Below are positions 47,830 to 56,476 of a stretch of DNA of 64,000 nucleotides, one piece after another. The DNA is taken from positions 21,165 through 85,164 of the forward strand of contig JAVJVZ010000002.1 of the NCBI GenBank assembly GCA_040220855.1, in the 5' to 3' direction. A program made the translations under genes and the position numbers. The DNA comes from JACKNG01 sp040220855. GTDB taxonomy: Bacteria; Pseudomonadota; Gammaproteobacteria; Ga0077536. Position 1 is the stretch's first letter, and each line of letters opens with the position of its first letter. Below the pieces are notes generated by a model. It had not been told where the DNA came from, searched no databases, and worked only from the letters and a program-made list of their open reading frames with translations.

Positions 47830-48285
47830 TTACTGCCCGGCGAGACGCGTCTTGACGCGGGTGCTGACCGCGGCCATGTCGGCGCGACCCTTGAGTTCCT
47901 TGTTCAGCACGCCCATGACCTTGCCCATCTCGCGCATGCCGGCGGCATCGGTTGCGGCAATGGCGGCATCGATGGCCGCATCGATGGCGGCATCGTCGAG
48001 CTGCTCGGGCAGGTAGGTGGTGATGACCTCGAGTTCGAAGCGTTCCCTGGCTGCGAGGTCTTCGCGCCCGGCGGCAGCGTACTGTTCGATTGACTCGCGG
48101 CGCTGTTTCGCCATGCGAGTGAGCAGCTCCACCGCGCGCTCGTCGTCGACCTCGGCGCGCTCATCGACCTCGAATTGCTTGAACGCGGCGCTGATCAGGC
48201 GCAGCACGGCAAGGCGGTCCTTCTCTCCGGCCTTCATCGCCGCCTTGACGTCGGCAGCGAGGCGATCGCGGGTTGCTGTGCTCAA
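47830..48285 (-). CDS. GatB/YqeY-domain protein
   Basis: 151 residues. Typical helical YqeY: LAADVKAAMKAGEKDRLAVLRLI, then ELLTRMAKQRRESIEQYAAAGREDL, YLPEQLDD and GMREMGKVMGVL. The fold matches the tail domain of GatB that contacts tRNA, but the function of stand-alone YqeY is unproven. In many Gammaproteobacteria it sits between rpsU and dnaG, as here. Confidence 0.93.
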   Translation of the reverse strand: MSTATRDRLAADVKAAMKAGEKDRLAVLRLISAAFKQFEVDERAEVDDERAVELLTRMAKQRRESIEQYAAAGREDLAARERFELEVITTYLPEQLDDAAIDAAIDAAIAATDAAGMREMGKVMGVLNKELKGRADMAAVSTRVKTRLAGQ

Positions 48286-48314
48286 GCGTGGGTCGGGGAA
48301 GGGAGCCGGGAGGC

Positions 48315-48530
48315 TCAGTATGGGCGGGTGCGTCGCAGCGACTGGCGTGCGGCCTTCTTCTGCCAGCGCTTGACGGCGGCGGCGGCCTTGCGCTTCCGCA
48401 CCTGGGTCGGCTTCTCGTAGTATTCGCGGCGGTGCACTTCAGCCAGCACGCCCGCTTTCTCGCAGGCACGCTTGAAGCGCCGCATGGCAATGTCGAAAGG
48501 CTCGTTTTCTCGGACGCGAACAGTGGGCAT
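48315..48530 (-). CDS. rpsU: 30S ribosomal protein S21
   Basis: 71 residues, standard length. PTVRVRENEPFDIAMRRFKR, then EVHRREYYEKPTQVRKRK, is the S21 signature, with a very basic C-terminus. S21 contacts the 3' end of 16S rRNA near the anti-Shine-Dalgarno. First gene of the macromolecular-synthesis cluster, divergent from tsaD. Confidence 0.97.
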   Translation of the reverse strand: MPTVRVRENEPFDIAMRRFKRACEKAGVLAEVHRREYYEKPTQVRKRKAAAAVKRWQKKAARQSLRRTRPY

Positions 48531-48647
48531 ACGTGAATCAAATCCTTATCGGTTGCGGGCCGGATCGACCGGGCCGGGCTGCAAGGGAACGCGCAATAGT
48601 AGCGTCGTGTCGCGACAAAGTCGAGAAATCCGGGGCGCGACGCCGTG

Positions 48648-49670
48648 ATGCGGGTGCTCGGCATCGAAACCTCCTGCGACGAGACCGGGGTGGCTGTATT
48701 CGACGGCGCTCGCGGCCTGCTCGCCGAGCGCGTCTACAGCCAGGCCGCGACGCATGCCGCCTACGGCGGCGTGGTACCCGAACTCGCCTCGCGCGACCAC
48801 GTACGCAAGCTGGTGCCGCTGGTGCGCGAGACGCTCGCCGAATGCGGACTGGCGCCTTCCGACCTCGACGGCGTGGCCTACACCGCGGGGCCCGGGCTGG
48901 CTGGCGCGCTGCTGGTCGGCGCCGGTTTCGCGCGCGCTTTCGCCTGGGGGCTCGACATCCCGGCACTCGCCGTGCACCACATGGAGGGTCACCTGCTCGC
49001 ACCGATGCTCGAGCACGACGATCTCGACATGCCGTTCCTTGCCCTGCTCGTCTCGGGTGGCCATACCCAGTTCGTCGAGGTGGCCGGGCTCGGCGCCTAT
49101 CGCATCATCGGCGAATCGCTCGACGACGCCGCCGGTGAGGCCTTCGACAAGGTCGCCAAGATGCTCGGGCTGGGGTATCCCGGTGGCCCGCAGGTGGAAC
49201 GGCTGGCACGCGCGGGCGACCCGAAGCGTTTCCGCTTCCCGCGGCCAATGACCGATCGCCCTGGTCTCGATTTCAGCTTCAGTGGGCTGAAGACCTACGT
49301 GATGAATACGCTCACCGCGGAGCCTGCGGACGACGCCACGCGCGCCGACGTTGCCCGGGCCTTCACCGATGCCGTCGTCGACACCTTCGTCATCAAGTGC
49401 GGCCGCGCGCTCGCGCAGACCGGGCTCACCACGCTGGTGGTCGCCGGTGGAGTGAGTGCCAATGCCGACCTGCGTGACGCGCTCGGCGCGCTTGGCACGG
49501 CGCAGGGCTGCCGCGTGGTGTTCCCGGCGCTGCGCTTCGCCACCGACAACGGCGCGATGATCGCCTATGCCGGCTATCGTCGCCTGCGCACCGGCGAAGC
49601 CGACAGCGCAGCGTTTGCGGTCCGGCCGCGCTGGCCACTCGATACCCTGGCGCCGGCACGCAGCGCCTGA
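48648..49670 (+). CDS. tsaD: tRNA threonylcarbamoyladenosine transferase TsaD
   Basis: 340 residues. LGIETSCDETGVAV at the start, the metal-binding HHMEGH block in ALAVHHMEGHLLAPM and the phosphate loops SGGHTQF and VAGGVSANADLR identify the Kae1/TsaD family. It transfers the threonylcarbamoyl group to A37 of ANN-decoding tRNAs together with TsaB and TsaE. The adjacent GTG at 48645 could add one residue. Divergent from rpsU, as in many Gammaproteobacteria. Confidence 0.96.
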   Translation: MRVLGIETSCDETGVAVFDGARGLLAERVYSQAATHAAYGGVVPELASRDHVRKLVPLVRETLAECGLAPSDLDGVAYTAGPGLAGALLVGAGFARAFAWGLDIPALAVHHMEGHLLAPMLEHDDLDMPFLALLVSGGHTQFVEVAGLGAYRIIGESLDDAAGEAFDKVAKMLGLGYPGGPQVERLARAGDPKRFRFPRPMTDRPGLDFSFSGLKTYVMNTLTAEPADDATRADVARAFTDAVVDTFVIKCGRALAQTGLTTLVVAGGVSANADLRDALGALGTAQGCRVVFPALRFATDNGAMIAYAGYRRLRTGEADSAAFAVRPRWPLDTLAPARSA

Positions 49671-49687
49671 ATCCGGTCGCGGCGCGA

Positions 49688-50287
49688 TCAGGCTGGCCGC
49701 TTCTCGCCGATCTTCTTCTCGCGCCCGGCGGCGAGCGCGCTGATGTTGGCGCGGTGGCGCCAGAAGATGGCGAGCGCCATCGCGGCATACAGCAGCACGG
49801 CCGCCGGCGACTGTCCCAGCCACCAGGCGGCAGCCGGCGTCAGCGCGGTGGCGACCAGCGCGGACAGCGAGCTATAGCGCGTGGCCGCGGCGACCAGCAG
49901 CCACGCGGCGGCAAAGCAGGCGCCGATGCGCCAGTCGAGCGCGAAGTTCACGCCGACGAAGGTTGCGACGCCCTTGCCGCCGCGGAAGCCATAGAAGACT
50001 GGGAACAGGTGGCCGGCGAACGCCGCGGCGCCGATGGCGGTCAATTGTGGCGGCTCGATGCCGAGCAGGTGGCCGGCGACTACCGGCACCACGCCCTTGC
50101 CGGCATCGCCGAGCAGGGTGATGGCAGCGGCCTTCTTGCCGCCGTGACGCAACACGTTGGTCGCGCCCGGATTGCCCGATCCGACTTCGCGCGGGTCGGC
50201 GATGCCCAATGCGCGGCACACCACCACGGCGGTGGCGACCGAGCCGAGCAGGTAGGCGGCGACGATGAGCACGAGCGCGAGCAGCAT
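49688..50287 (-). CDS. plsY: Acyl-phosphate:glycerol-3-phosphate acyltransferase PlsY
   Basis: 199 residues, five membrane helices. Conserved loops GSGNPGATNVLRHGGKK, LLGDAGKGVVPV and FRGGKGVATFVGV are the three PlsY motifs. It makes lysophosphatidic acid from acyl-phosphate. The ATG at 50287 gives the family N-terminus; upstream codons to 50389 are rejected. Convergent with tsaD and divergent from folB. Confidence 0.95.
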   Translation of the reverse strand: MLLALVLIVAAYLLGSVATAVVVCRALGIADPREVGSGNPGATNVLRHGGKKAAAITLLGDAGKGVVPVVAGHLLGIEPPQLTAIGAAAFAGHLFPVFYGFRGGKGVATFVGVNFALDWRIGACFAAAWLLVAAATRYSSLSALVATALTPAAAWWLGQSPAAVLLYAAMALAIFWRHRANISALAAGREKKIGEKRPA

Positions 50288-50457
50288 CGCGGTATTCCAG
50301 CCGAAGCACCCGGGGCGATCAAGCACGCCTGCTCTGCTACCATCGCGCCCCCGCGCCGGCGCCATGGCGCCACGCGATCCGATATACACTGCGCCCTCGG
50401 ACCGCCTGCTGCGCGCGGCTGCGCAGCGTCGCCAGCAAGAGCCTTCCCTACGTACTG

Positions 50458-50814
50458 ATGGACATCGTCTTCCTCAACGAATTGCGCGTCGACGCCCTCA
50501 TCGGGGTATGGGAATGGGAGCGTCGGATCCGCCAGCGCCTCGTACTCGACGTCGAGCTCGGCACCGACATCCGCGGCGCCGGTGAGAGCGACGATCTCAC
50601 CCGTACGGTCGACTACAAGGCCGTCACGGACCGCATCGTCGAGTTCACGCGGGCGAGCAGTTACCTGCTGATCGAGGCGCTGGGCGAGAATCTCGCGCGC
50701 ACCGTGCTCGAGGAATTCGACGTGCGCTGGATCCGCTTGCGCATCCGCAAGCCCGGCGTGCTGCGCGAAGTGCGCGAGGTCGGCATCGTGATCGAGCGTG
50801 GGGAGCGCGGCTGA
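50458..50814 (+). CDS. folB: Dihydroneopterin aldolase
   Basis: 118 residues. IVFLNELRVDALIGVWEWER, the LTRTVDYKAVTDRI block and SSYLLIEALGENLART with its active-site Glu define FolB. It cleaves dihydroneopterin to 6-hydroxymethyl-dihydropterin and glycolaldehyde in folate synthesis. It is directly coupled to folK (TGATG). A TATACACT element near 50383 is a possible -10. Confidence 0.94.
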   Translation: MDIVFLNELRVDALIGVWEWERRIRQRLVLDVELGTDIRGAGESDDLTRTVDYKAVTDRIVEFTRASSYLLIEALGENLARTVLEEFDVRWIRLRIRKPGVLREVREVGIVIERGERG

Positions 50815-51359
50815 TGGCGGCGCGCGCACGGGCCTACGTCGGGGTCGGCACGAATGCCGCACGCGCGCTGAATCTCGGCTGCGGATTGCGCAGCCTCGAT
50901 CAGCAGTTCGGCGCGCTCGAGCTTTCCACCGTCTATGAGAGCGCAGCGGCGGATGGTGCCGGGGCAGCCTACTGGAACCTCGTCGTCGCTTTCGACACCG
51001 TGCTCAACTACTCACAGCTGCGCGCGCAGTTGAAGACGCTCGAGGACCAGTGCGGCCGCGCACGTGGCGCGGCGGCCGACGGTGTAGTCACGCTCGACCT
51101 CGACCTCCTGCTGCTGGTGCCGGGCGCGCCCGGCGAGACCGAGTTCGACCTGCCGCTCGCAGCGCTCGAGGCGGCGAGCTACGTGCTCGCGCCGCTGGCC
51201 GAACTGGCACCCGACTGGCGACATCCCGAGGCCGGCATCACGCTTGCCGAGCTGTGGCGCACGGTTGCGCCCGGTACGCCGGCGCTCGGCGTGGTGCCAG
51301 CGAACGAGCTGCCACCACTCGCAATCGGTGCACGCGGCGACGCGGTGCCGCAGGTATGA
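50814..51359 (+). CDS. folK: Divergent HPPK (folate pyrophosphokinase-like)
   Basis: 181 residues. AYVGVGTNAARALNLGCG at the start and LKTLEDQCGRARG with VTLDLDLLLL correspond to the HPPK fold (usual GSN, E-x-x-x-GR and R-T-L-D-L-D-L-L-L-Y). Differences include GTN in place of GSN, and valine where the usual arginine before TLDLD stands. It would pyrophosphorylate the FolB product. Gene order supports the call, but activity is less certain than for canonical FolK. Ends by overlapping the next gene by four bases. Confidence 0.75.
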   Translation: MAARARAYVGVGTNAARALNLGCGLRSLDQQFGALELSTVYESAAADGAGAAYWNLVVAFDTVLNYSQLRAQLKTLEDQCGRARGAAADGVVTLDLDLLLLVPGAPGETEFDLPLAALEAASYVLAPLAELAPDWRHPEAGITLAELWRTVAPGTPALGVVPANELPPLAIGARGDAVPQV

Positions 51360-51808
51360 ACGCGCTGAACTCGATGTACGTACGGCGCGGCGGTATCCTG
51401 CTTGGCCTGCTCGTGGCGCTGGTGCTCGCGGGGTGCGCGGAAGTACCACTGGTGGCCAAGCGCTCGCGCGTCGACGACTTCGATGCCGCGGTCAAGACCT
51501 ATGGGAAGTTGATGCGCTGGGGCTACTTCGACGAAGCCGCCAAGGTCCTCCGGGCGCGTGACGGCAGCACCATCGAGGCCGATCTTGCGCGCGTCGCGCG
51601 CTACCGGGTCACGCGTTATGACGTCGGCTCCAAGCTCGTCGCCGATACCGGGCGCGAGGGCCGCGTGCTTGCCAGCATCGAGTACTACGACGTCGACACC
51701 GGCGTGGTGCAGGAGCTGCGCGATGAACAGTACTGGTGGTACGACGATAGCGAGCAGCGCTGGTTCCTGGGATCGCCGCTGCCAGCCTTCGGTCTCGCCG
51801 CCGATTGA
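51356..51808 (+). CDS. Small lipoprotein
   Basis: 150 residues. A hydrophobic signal (about 13-25) ends in the lipobox VLAGC, so Cys26 would be lipidated. The mature part has no family I can name; it contains FDAAVKTYGKLMRWGYFDEAAKVL, a short helical repeat-like segment, and an aromatic C-terminal stretch (EQYWWYDDSEQRWFL). The second residue after Cys is Glu, compatible with outer-membrane sorting. It is coupled by overlap to folK, which is probably chance of gene packing rather than shared function. Confidence 0.78.
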   Translation: MNALNSMYVRRGGILLGLLVALVLAGCAEVPLVAKRSRVDDFDAAVKTYGKLMRWGYFDEAAKVLRARDGSTIEADLARVARYRVTRYDVGSKLVADTGREGRVLASIEYYDVDTGVVQELRDEQYWWYDDSEQRWFLGSPLPAFGLAAD

Positions 51809-51828
51809 GGGCGGCGCATCGGGCCCGG

Positions 51829-52620
51829 TCACATGTGCAGCGAACGGCCGCCGTCGACGCTGATCACCTGTCCGGTGACGTAGGGCGCATGGACGAGGTA
51901 GAGCACGGCGTCGGCGATGTCGGCCGGCTCGCCGCGCCGCGCCAGCGGTGTGGCGCGCAGCCATTCGGTGCGCTGTGCGCCGTCCTCGCTATCGGCCCAC
52001 AGGATGGCGCCGGGTGCGATCGCGTTGACGCGTACCGCGGGCGCGAGTTCGAGGGCGAGCGAGCGAGTCACCGCGAGCAGGCCGGCCTTCGATGCGCAGT
52101 ACATCGAGTAGCCGCGACGCGGACGCTCGGCATGGATGTCGACGATGTTGACGATGCTGCCCTGTTGCGCACCGAGCAGGCGCGCTGCGTGTACGCACAG
52201 GAAATACGGTGTGCGCAGATTGATCGCCTGCATGCGTTCCCAGGTTGCCGGATCAGCGTCATCGAGCGGCGTCTCGTCGAAGATCGAGGCGTTGTTGACC
52301 AGCACGTCGAGGCGCCCGGCCCGCTTTGCGATTGCCGCGACCAGGCGTGCACCGGCATTGCGGGCGGCGAGATTCTGGCGCACGACGAAGGCCGAGTGCG
52401 CGCGATCGGCGTTGAGCTCCGCCGCGAGCTGGCGCGCCTCGGCGGCAGAGGTGTGGTAGTGGATGGCGATGTCGAAGCCGGCCCCGTGCAGGCGCCGCGC
52501 GGTAACGGCGCCGAGGCGCTTGGCGGCACCCGTGATGAGGGCGAGCGGGCGTGCCGTGGTGGCTGGTCGCGAAGATCGTGCGGCGCTGATGACGACTGGT
52601 CCGCCCCTCGGCGCGACCAC
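51829..52620 (-). CDS. SDR-family reductase, pteridine-reductase type
   Basis: 263 residues from the GTG at 52620; a TTG at 52644 would overlap the divergent methyltransferase start. Cofactor motif TGAAKRLGAVTARRL near residue 28, NNASIFD, and the YSMYCASK catalytic Tyr/Lys. The position next to folB-folK and the RLG pattern point to a FolM/PTR1-like dihydropteridine reductase. It may reduce dihydrobiopterin or dihydrofolate. General SDR activity cannot be ruled out. Confidence 0.82.
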   Translation of the reverse strand: MVAPRGGPVVISAARSSRPATTARPLALITGAAKRLGAVTARRLHGAGFDIAIHYHTSAAEARQLAAELNADRAHSAFVVRQNLAARNAGARLVAAIAKRAGRLDVLVNNASIFDETPLDDADPATWERMQAINLRTPYFLCVHAARLLGAQQGSIVNIVDIHAERPRRGYSMYCASKAGLLAVTRSLALELAPAVRVNAIAPGAILWADSEDGAQRTEWLRATPLARRGEPADIADAVLYLVHAPYVTGQVISVDGGRSLHM

Positions 52621-52628
52621 CTCTGGAT

Positions 52629-53807
52629 ATGAGTGCGCCGGCAAGCTTACCGGATCCGGATCCGGCCGGGCTAGAACGCTCGCGGCGGCTGGCTGCGCTC
52701 ATCCGTGCCGACATCGACGCCGCGCCAGGCGCCGTGATTGGCTTCGAGCAGTTCATGCAGCGTGCGCTCTACGAACCGGGCCTCGGCTACTACGCGGCAG
52801 GGAATCCGATCTTCGGTGCGGCCGGTGATTTCGTCACCGCGCCGGAAAGCGGCGACTTGTTCGCCGCTTGCCTGGCCCGCCAGTGCCGCGAGATCCTCGC
52901 CGGCGATGGCGAGGTCATCGTCGAGTACGGCGCGGGCAGCGGGCAGCTCGCCGCCGCGTTGTGCGCGGCACTCGGCAACGAGTTTGCGACTTTGCGCTAC
53001 CACATCATCGAGCCGAGCGCGACGCTGCGCGAACGCCAGCGCGAGCGGCTCGCCGCAACGGTGCCGGCGATGCGCGAGCGTGTCACCTGGTCGGACCAGC
53101 CCGTTGCCTGCGGTACGGGCGTCGTCATCGCCAACGAAGTCCTCGATGCGCTGCCGGCGGCGCGTATGCGCAACGGTGAGGGCGGCCCAGAGGTGCTCGG
53201 TGTCGGGCTCGCTGGCGAGGACTTCACCTGGCGCGCGCCGGGACCGGCGGCGGCGTCGCCGCCGGCCGGATTCAGCGCCGCGCTTGCGGCCTTGCCGCCT
53301 GGCTGCGTGAGTGAGTACCTGCCGGGTCTCGACGCCTGGTGTCGCGGTCTGCGCGAGGTGCTCGAGCGCGGCGTCGTGCTGGTCGGCGATTACGGCTACG
53401 CGCGGCACGAGTACGTGCACCCGGCGCGACCCGACGGCACCCTCAAGTGTCATTACCGTCACCACGTGCATGACGACCCGTTCTTCCTGCCCGGACTGCA
53501 GGACATCACCGTCGCGGTCGACTTCACGCACTTGGCGGAAGCAGCCAGTGCGGCCGGCCTGCACGTCGCCGGTTACGTGACCCAGGCACGCTTCCTGCTC
53601 GGCTGCGGGCTCGAGGAGGTGATGCTGGCAGCGGCCGGCGGTTCGGCTGCGGCCGACTACGCCCGCGCGCAGGAAGCTAAACGATTGTTGCTGCCGGGTG
53701 AAATGGGAGAGACCTGCAAGTTCATGGCCTTGACGATCGACTATGATCGCGCGCTCCGCGGCTTCGTCGCGGACGAGCGCCATCGACTCGACGGCTACGC
53801 GCGCTGA
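52629..53807 (+). CDS. MidA/NDUFAF7-family SAM-dependent methyltransferase
   Basis: 392 residues. GFEQFMQRALYEPGLGYYA and FVTAPESGDLFAACLARQC, then EYGAGSGQLAAAL as the SAM loop, are characteristic of the MidA (DUF185) family. The mitochondrial member methylates an arginine of complex I subunit NDUFS2; bacterial members are less studied. Divergent from the SDR gene with an 8-base gap between starts, so the two share a promoter region inside each other's 5' ends. Confidence 0.9.
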   Translation: MSAPASLPDPDPAGLERSRRLAALIRADIDAAPGAVIGFEQFMQRALYEPGLGYYAAGNPIFGAAGDFVTAPESGDLFAACLARQCREILAGDGEVIVEYGAGSGQLAAALCAALGNEFATLRYHIIEPSATLRERQRERLAATVPAMRERVTWSDQPVACGTGVVIANEVLDALPAARMRNGEGGPEVLGVGLAGEDFTWRAPGPAAASPPAGFSAALAALPPGCVSEYLPGLDAWCRGLREVLERGVVLVGDYGYARHEYVHPARPDGTLKCHYRHHVHDDPFFLPGLQDITVAVDFTHLAEAASAAGLHVAGYVTQARFLLGCGLEEVMLAAAGGSAAADYARAQEAKRLLLPGEMGETCKFMALTIDYDRALRGFVADERHRLDGYAR

Positions 53808-53866
53808 GGCGTGCGCCGGGCGTTGGCGCCGCGAACCCCGAACCCGGCGCCGAAACGGACCAGCGC

Positions 53867-54664
53867 GTGACCACACTCCAACTCATCGTGCTCGCCCTGC
53901 TGCAGGGCGTGACCGAGTTCCTGCCCATCTCGAGTTCGGCGCATCTCGTGTTGTTGCCACGCGTGACCGGCTGGCCCGACCAGGGTCTCGCGTTCGACGT
54001 CGCCGCGCACGTCGGCAGTCTCGCCGCGGTGTGCGTGTATTTTCGGCACGATCTCGCCACGCTTGCGCGCGGGTGGCTTGCTTCGCTCGCCACGCGGCGG
54101 CTCGATGGTGATGCGCGGCTCGCCTGGGCGGTGCTGTTCGGCACCGTGCCGGTCGGGGTGGTCGGTCTTGCCGCGCATGACCTCATCGCCACCCATCTGC
54201 GCTCGCCCTTGATTATCGCGTTCACCACGGTGCTCTTCGGCGTCGCCTTGTGGGCGGCCGATCGTGGCGGCCGCCGCACGCGCGAGATGGGCGCGATGGG
54301 CTGGCGCGACGTCGCGCTGATCGGCTGCGCGCAGGCGCTCGCCCTGGTCCCCGGGGTATCGCGGTCCGGCATCACGATGACCGCCGCGCTGGCCGCGGGA
54401 CTCACGCGTGCCGCCGGCGCTCGGTTCTCTTTCCTGCTCTCGATCCCCGTCATCGTCCTGGCCGGCGGGCTCGAGGCAATCGAACTCGCGCAGGCGGGTG
54501 GTGCACAGCCGTGGGGGCAGCTCGGCCTGGTCGCACTCTTCTCGGGCCTGAGCGCCCTGGCCTGCATCGTGCTGTTCCTGCGTTTCATCGAGCGCATCGG
54601 CATGTGGCCGTTCGCGCTCTATCGCTTGCTGCTCGGCGCCTGGCTGGTGTGGATGTTCGCGTAG
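53867..54664 (+). CDS. uppP: Undecaprenyl-diphosphatase UppP
   Basis: 265 residues, about eight helices. The two signatures GVTEFLPISSSAHLVLLPR and PGVSRSGITMTAALAAG are present. It recycles undecaprenyl pyrophosphate for cell-wall and polysaccharide synthesis and gives bacitracin tolerance. GTG start at 53867, with no competing start upstream. Confidence 0.96.
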   Translation: MTTLQLIVLALLQGVTEFLPISSSAHLVLLPRVTGWPDQGLAFDVAAHVGSLAAVCVYFRHDLATLARGWLASLATRRLDGDARLAWAVLFGTVPVGVVGLAAHDLIATHLRSPLIIAFTTVLFGVALWAADRGGRRTREMGAMGWRDVALIGCAQALALVPGVSRSGITMTAALAAGLTRAAGARFSFLLSIPVIVLAGGLEAIELAQAGGAQPWGQLGLVALFSGLSALACIVLFLRFIERIGMWPFALYRLLLGAWLVWMFA

Positions 54665-54811
54665 CGGGCGGCTGCAACTTCGCTTCGCCGGCGCGGTCGG
54701 AGTGAACACCGCTGCATGCGCGGCCGTGCCAACGGGAAGGGTGGATGGACGGCGTGCCGGCACCAACCACCTCGGCCGGCACGGGCCACACCGACCGGGA
54801 GACATCCAGTG

Positions 54812-55426
54812 ATGACAATGCCATCTCGCCTCACCAGGACATTGCTCCTCCTGCTCGGCTTCGTGTCATTTCCGAGCAGCGCGATGGCCGCGGATGACGG
54901 TCTCGCCACGGCGATTTTCGCTGGCGGCTGCTTCTGGTGCATGGAGGGCCCGTTCGATGTTCTCGACGGCGTCGTCTCCACCACCTCGGGGTATATCGGT
55001 GGTGACGTCGTCGACCCTACCTACGAGCAGGTCTCGGCTGGTGGCACCGGGCACGCCGAGGCCGTCGAGGTGGTCTACGATCCGGGCCGCATCAGTTATG
55101 AGCGGCTGCTCGAAGTGTTCTGGCGCAACGTCGATCCGACCACCGCCGATCGCCAGTTCTGCGATCGTGGCACGCAGTACCGACCGGCCATCTTCGTGCT
55201 CGACGCCGAGCAGCGGGCCGCGGCGGAGGCCTCGCGCGCGGCGCTCGCTGCCGACAAGCCATTCCCCGGCGAGATCGTAGTCGCCATCGAAACGGCTGGC
55301 GCATTCTACGCGGCCGAGGAATATCACCAGGACTTCTATCGCAAGAATCCGTTCCGATACCGCTTCTACCGCACCAATTGTGGGCGCGACCGCCGCCTCG
55401 AGGAGCTGTGGGGCAGCGCGCACTGA
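54812..55426 (+). CDS. msrA: Peptide-methionine (S)-S-oxide reductase, exported
   Basis: 204 residues. Catalytic GCFWCMEGPFD near residue 39, then the GYIGGDVVDPTYEQVSAGGTGHAEAVEV block. A signal-like segment precedes it (LLLLLGFVSFPSSAMAADD), so this form probably works in the periplasm on oxidised envelope proteins. The start is the ATG at 54812; a GTG three bases upstream is possible. A C-terminal NCGRD motif may supply the resolving cysteine. No msrB is adjacent. Confidence 0.93.
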   Translation: MTMPSRLTRTLLLLLGFVSFPSSAMAADDGLATAIFAGGCFWCMEGPFDVLDGVVSTTSGYIGGDVVDPTYEQVSAGGTGHAEAVEVVYDPGRISYERLLEVFWRNVDPTTADRQFCDRGTQYRPAIFVLDAEQRAAAEASRAALAADKPFPGEIVVAIETAGAFYAAEEYHQDFYRKNPFRYRFYRTNCGRDRRLEELWGSAH

Positions 55427-55522
55427 CGCTGCGCCCGCTGCCCCGGATCAGGAATCGGGCTCGAGGGTGCTTGGGCACGTGGGTGGTCGCGTGCTAGTTT
55501 TCGGCATGGCCTGACCACCGCC

Positions 55523-56476
55523 GTGCCGGTCGTCGGCACACCGTCGCATCAGCAGGGGAGGCTCGCGACTGCAGTGAGTGGGGCATCGGCCGCTCGGCCC
55601 AAGGTGGTGTTGTCCGCCGACGTCGTCGGCAGTACCTCGCTGTACGACACGCTCGGTGATGCCGAGGCTCGCCAGCTCATTGCTGACGCGCTCGAACGAC
55701 TGGCCGCGATCTGCGCTCGCCATCGTGGTGACATCGTCGCCGAGGTCGGTGACCAGCTCGTGGTGGTATTCGACGAAGCCAGCGCGGCGAGCGCCGCGGC
55801 GAGCGAGGTCCACGAGTCCCTGCATCACCGCGCGGCGCCATCGGGACGCGCGCTGAGGATGCGCGTCGGCCTGCACTGCGGCGAGCTGCCGCCCGGCGCC
55901 GAGGGCCTTGCCAGCACGGCCGTGAAGATTGCCAACTGGGCGAGCAGCAACGCCAAGCCCGAGCAGACGCTCGCCACACGTGCAGTGATCGATGCCTTGC
56001 CCCGTATCTTCCGCGCCGTCTCGCGCTATGTCGACGACGAGACCTGGAATGCACTCTCCATCGAGCACGTCGAGCTCTACGAAATCATCTGGGACGTCGA
56101 GTCGATCACTGCCTACGCCGGCGAGCAGCCGGCGCTGCGGGAGACGCAGGGTTACCGCGCGGTGACTTTCACCTATGGCGATCTGAGCCTCACCGTCGAT
56201 GCCGACCGACCGGTCGCCTCGATCGGCCGCGCCGAGCACAACGACCTCGTCATTCGCCGCGACCTCGTGTCGCGCCAGCACCTGTCCGTGCAGTTCAGCC
56301 GCGGGCGCTGCACCATCACCGATAACAGCACCAACGGTTCCCTGGTAGTGGCGAGTGACGGTACGCGTTACCCGATCAAGCGCGAATCGCTGCGCCTGCA
56401 CGGCAGCGGCGTGATCATTCCCGGCCAGCCGCCGGCAGCAGCCGAGGGTTTCGAGATCAGATTCCGCTGCGAGTGA
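55523..56476 (+). CDS. Class III cyclase-homology/FHA-domain protein
   Basis: 317 residues from a GTG; another GTG at 55574 is possible. The N-terminal half matches class III nucleotide cyclase: LSADVVGSTSLYD holds the first metal Asp, VGDQLVVVF the second, and RVGLHCGEL the next strand. The residues at the usual transition-state N-x-x-x-R positions read K and W (AVKIANW), so catalysis is doubtful. The C-terminal half (about 215-315) is an FHA domain (SIGRAEHNDLVI, RDLVSRQHLSVQF, DNSTNGSLV), which binds phosphothreonine. It is probably a phospho-dependent sensor or scaffold. The 3' end overlaps the convergent cca by 20 bases. Confidence 0.82.
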   Translation: MPVVGTPSHQQGRLATAVSGASAARPKVVLSADVVGSTSLYDTLGDAEARQLIADALERLAAICARHRGDIVAEVGDQLVVVFDEASAASAAASEVHESLHHRAAPSGRALRMRVGLHCGELPPGAEGLASTAVKIANWASSNAKPEQTLATRAVIDALPRIFRAVSRYVDDETWNALSIEHVELYEIIWDVESITAYAGEQPALRETQGYRAVTFTYGDLSLTVDADRPVASIGRAEHNDLVIRRDLVSRQHLSVQFSRGRCTITDNSTNGSLVVASDGTRYPIKRESLRLHGSGVIIPGQPPAAAEGFEIRFRCE

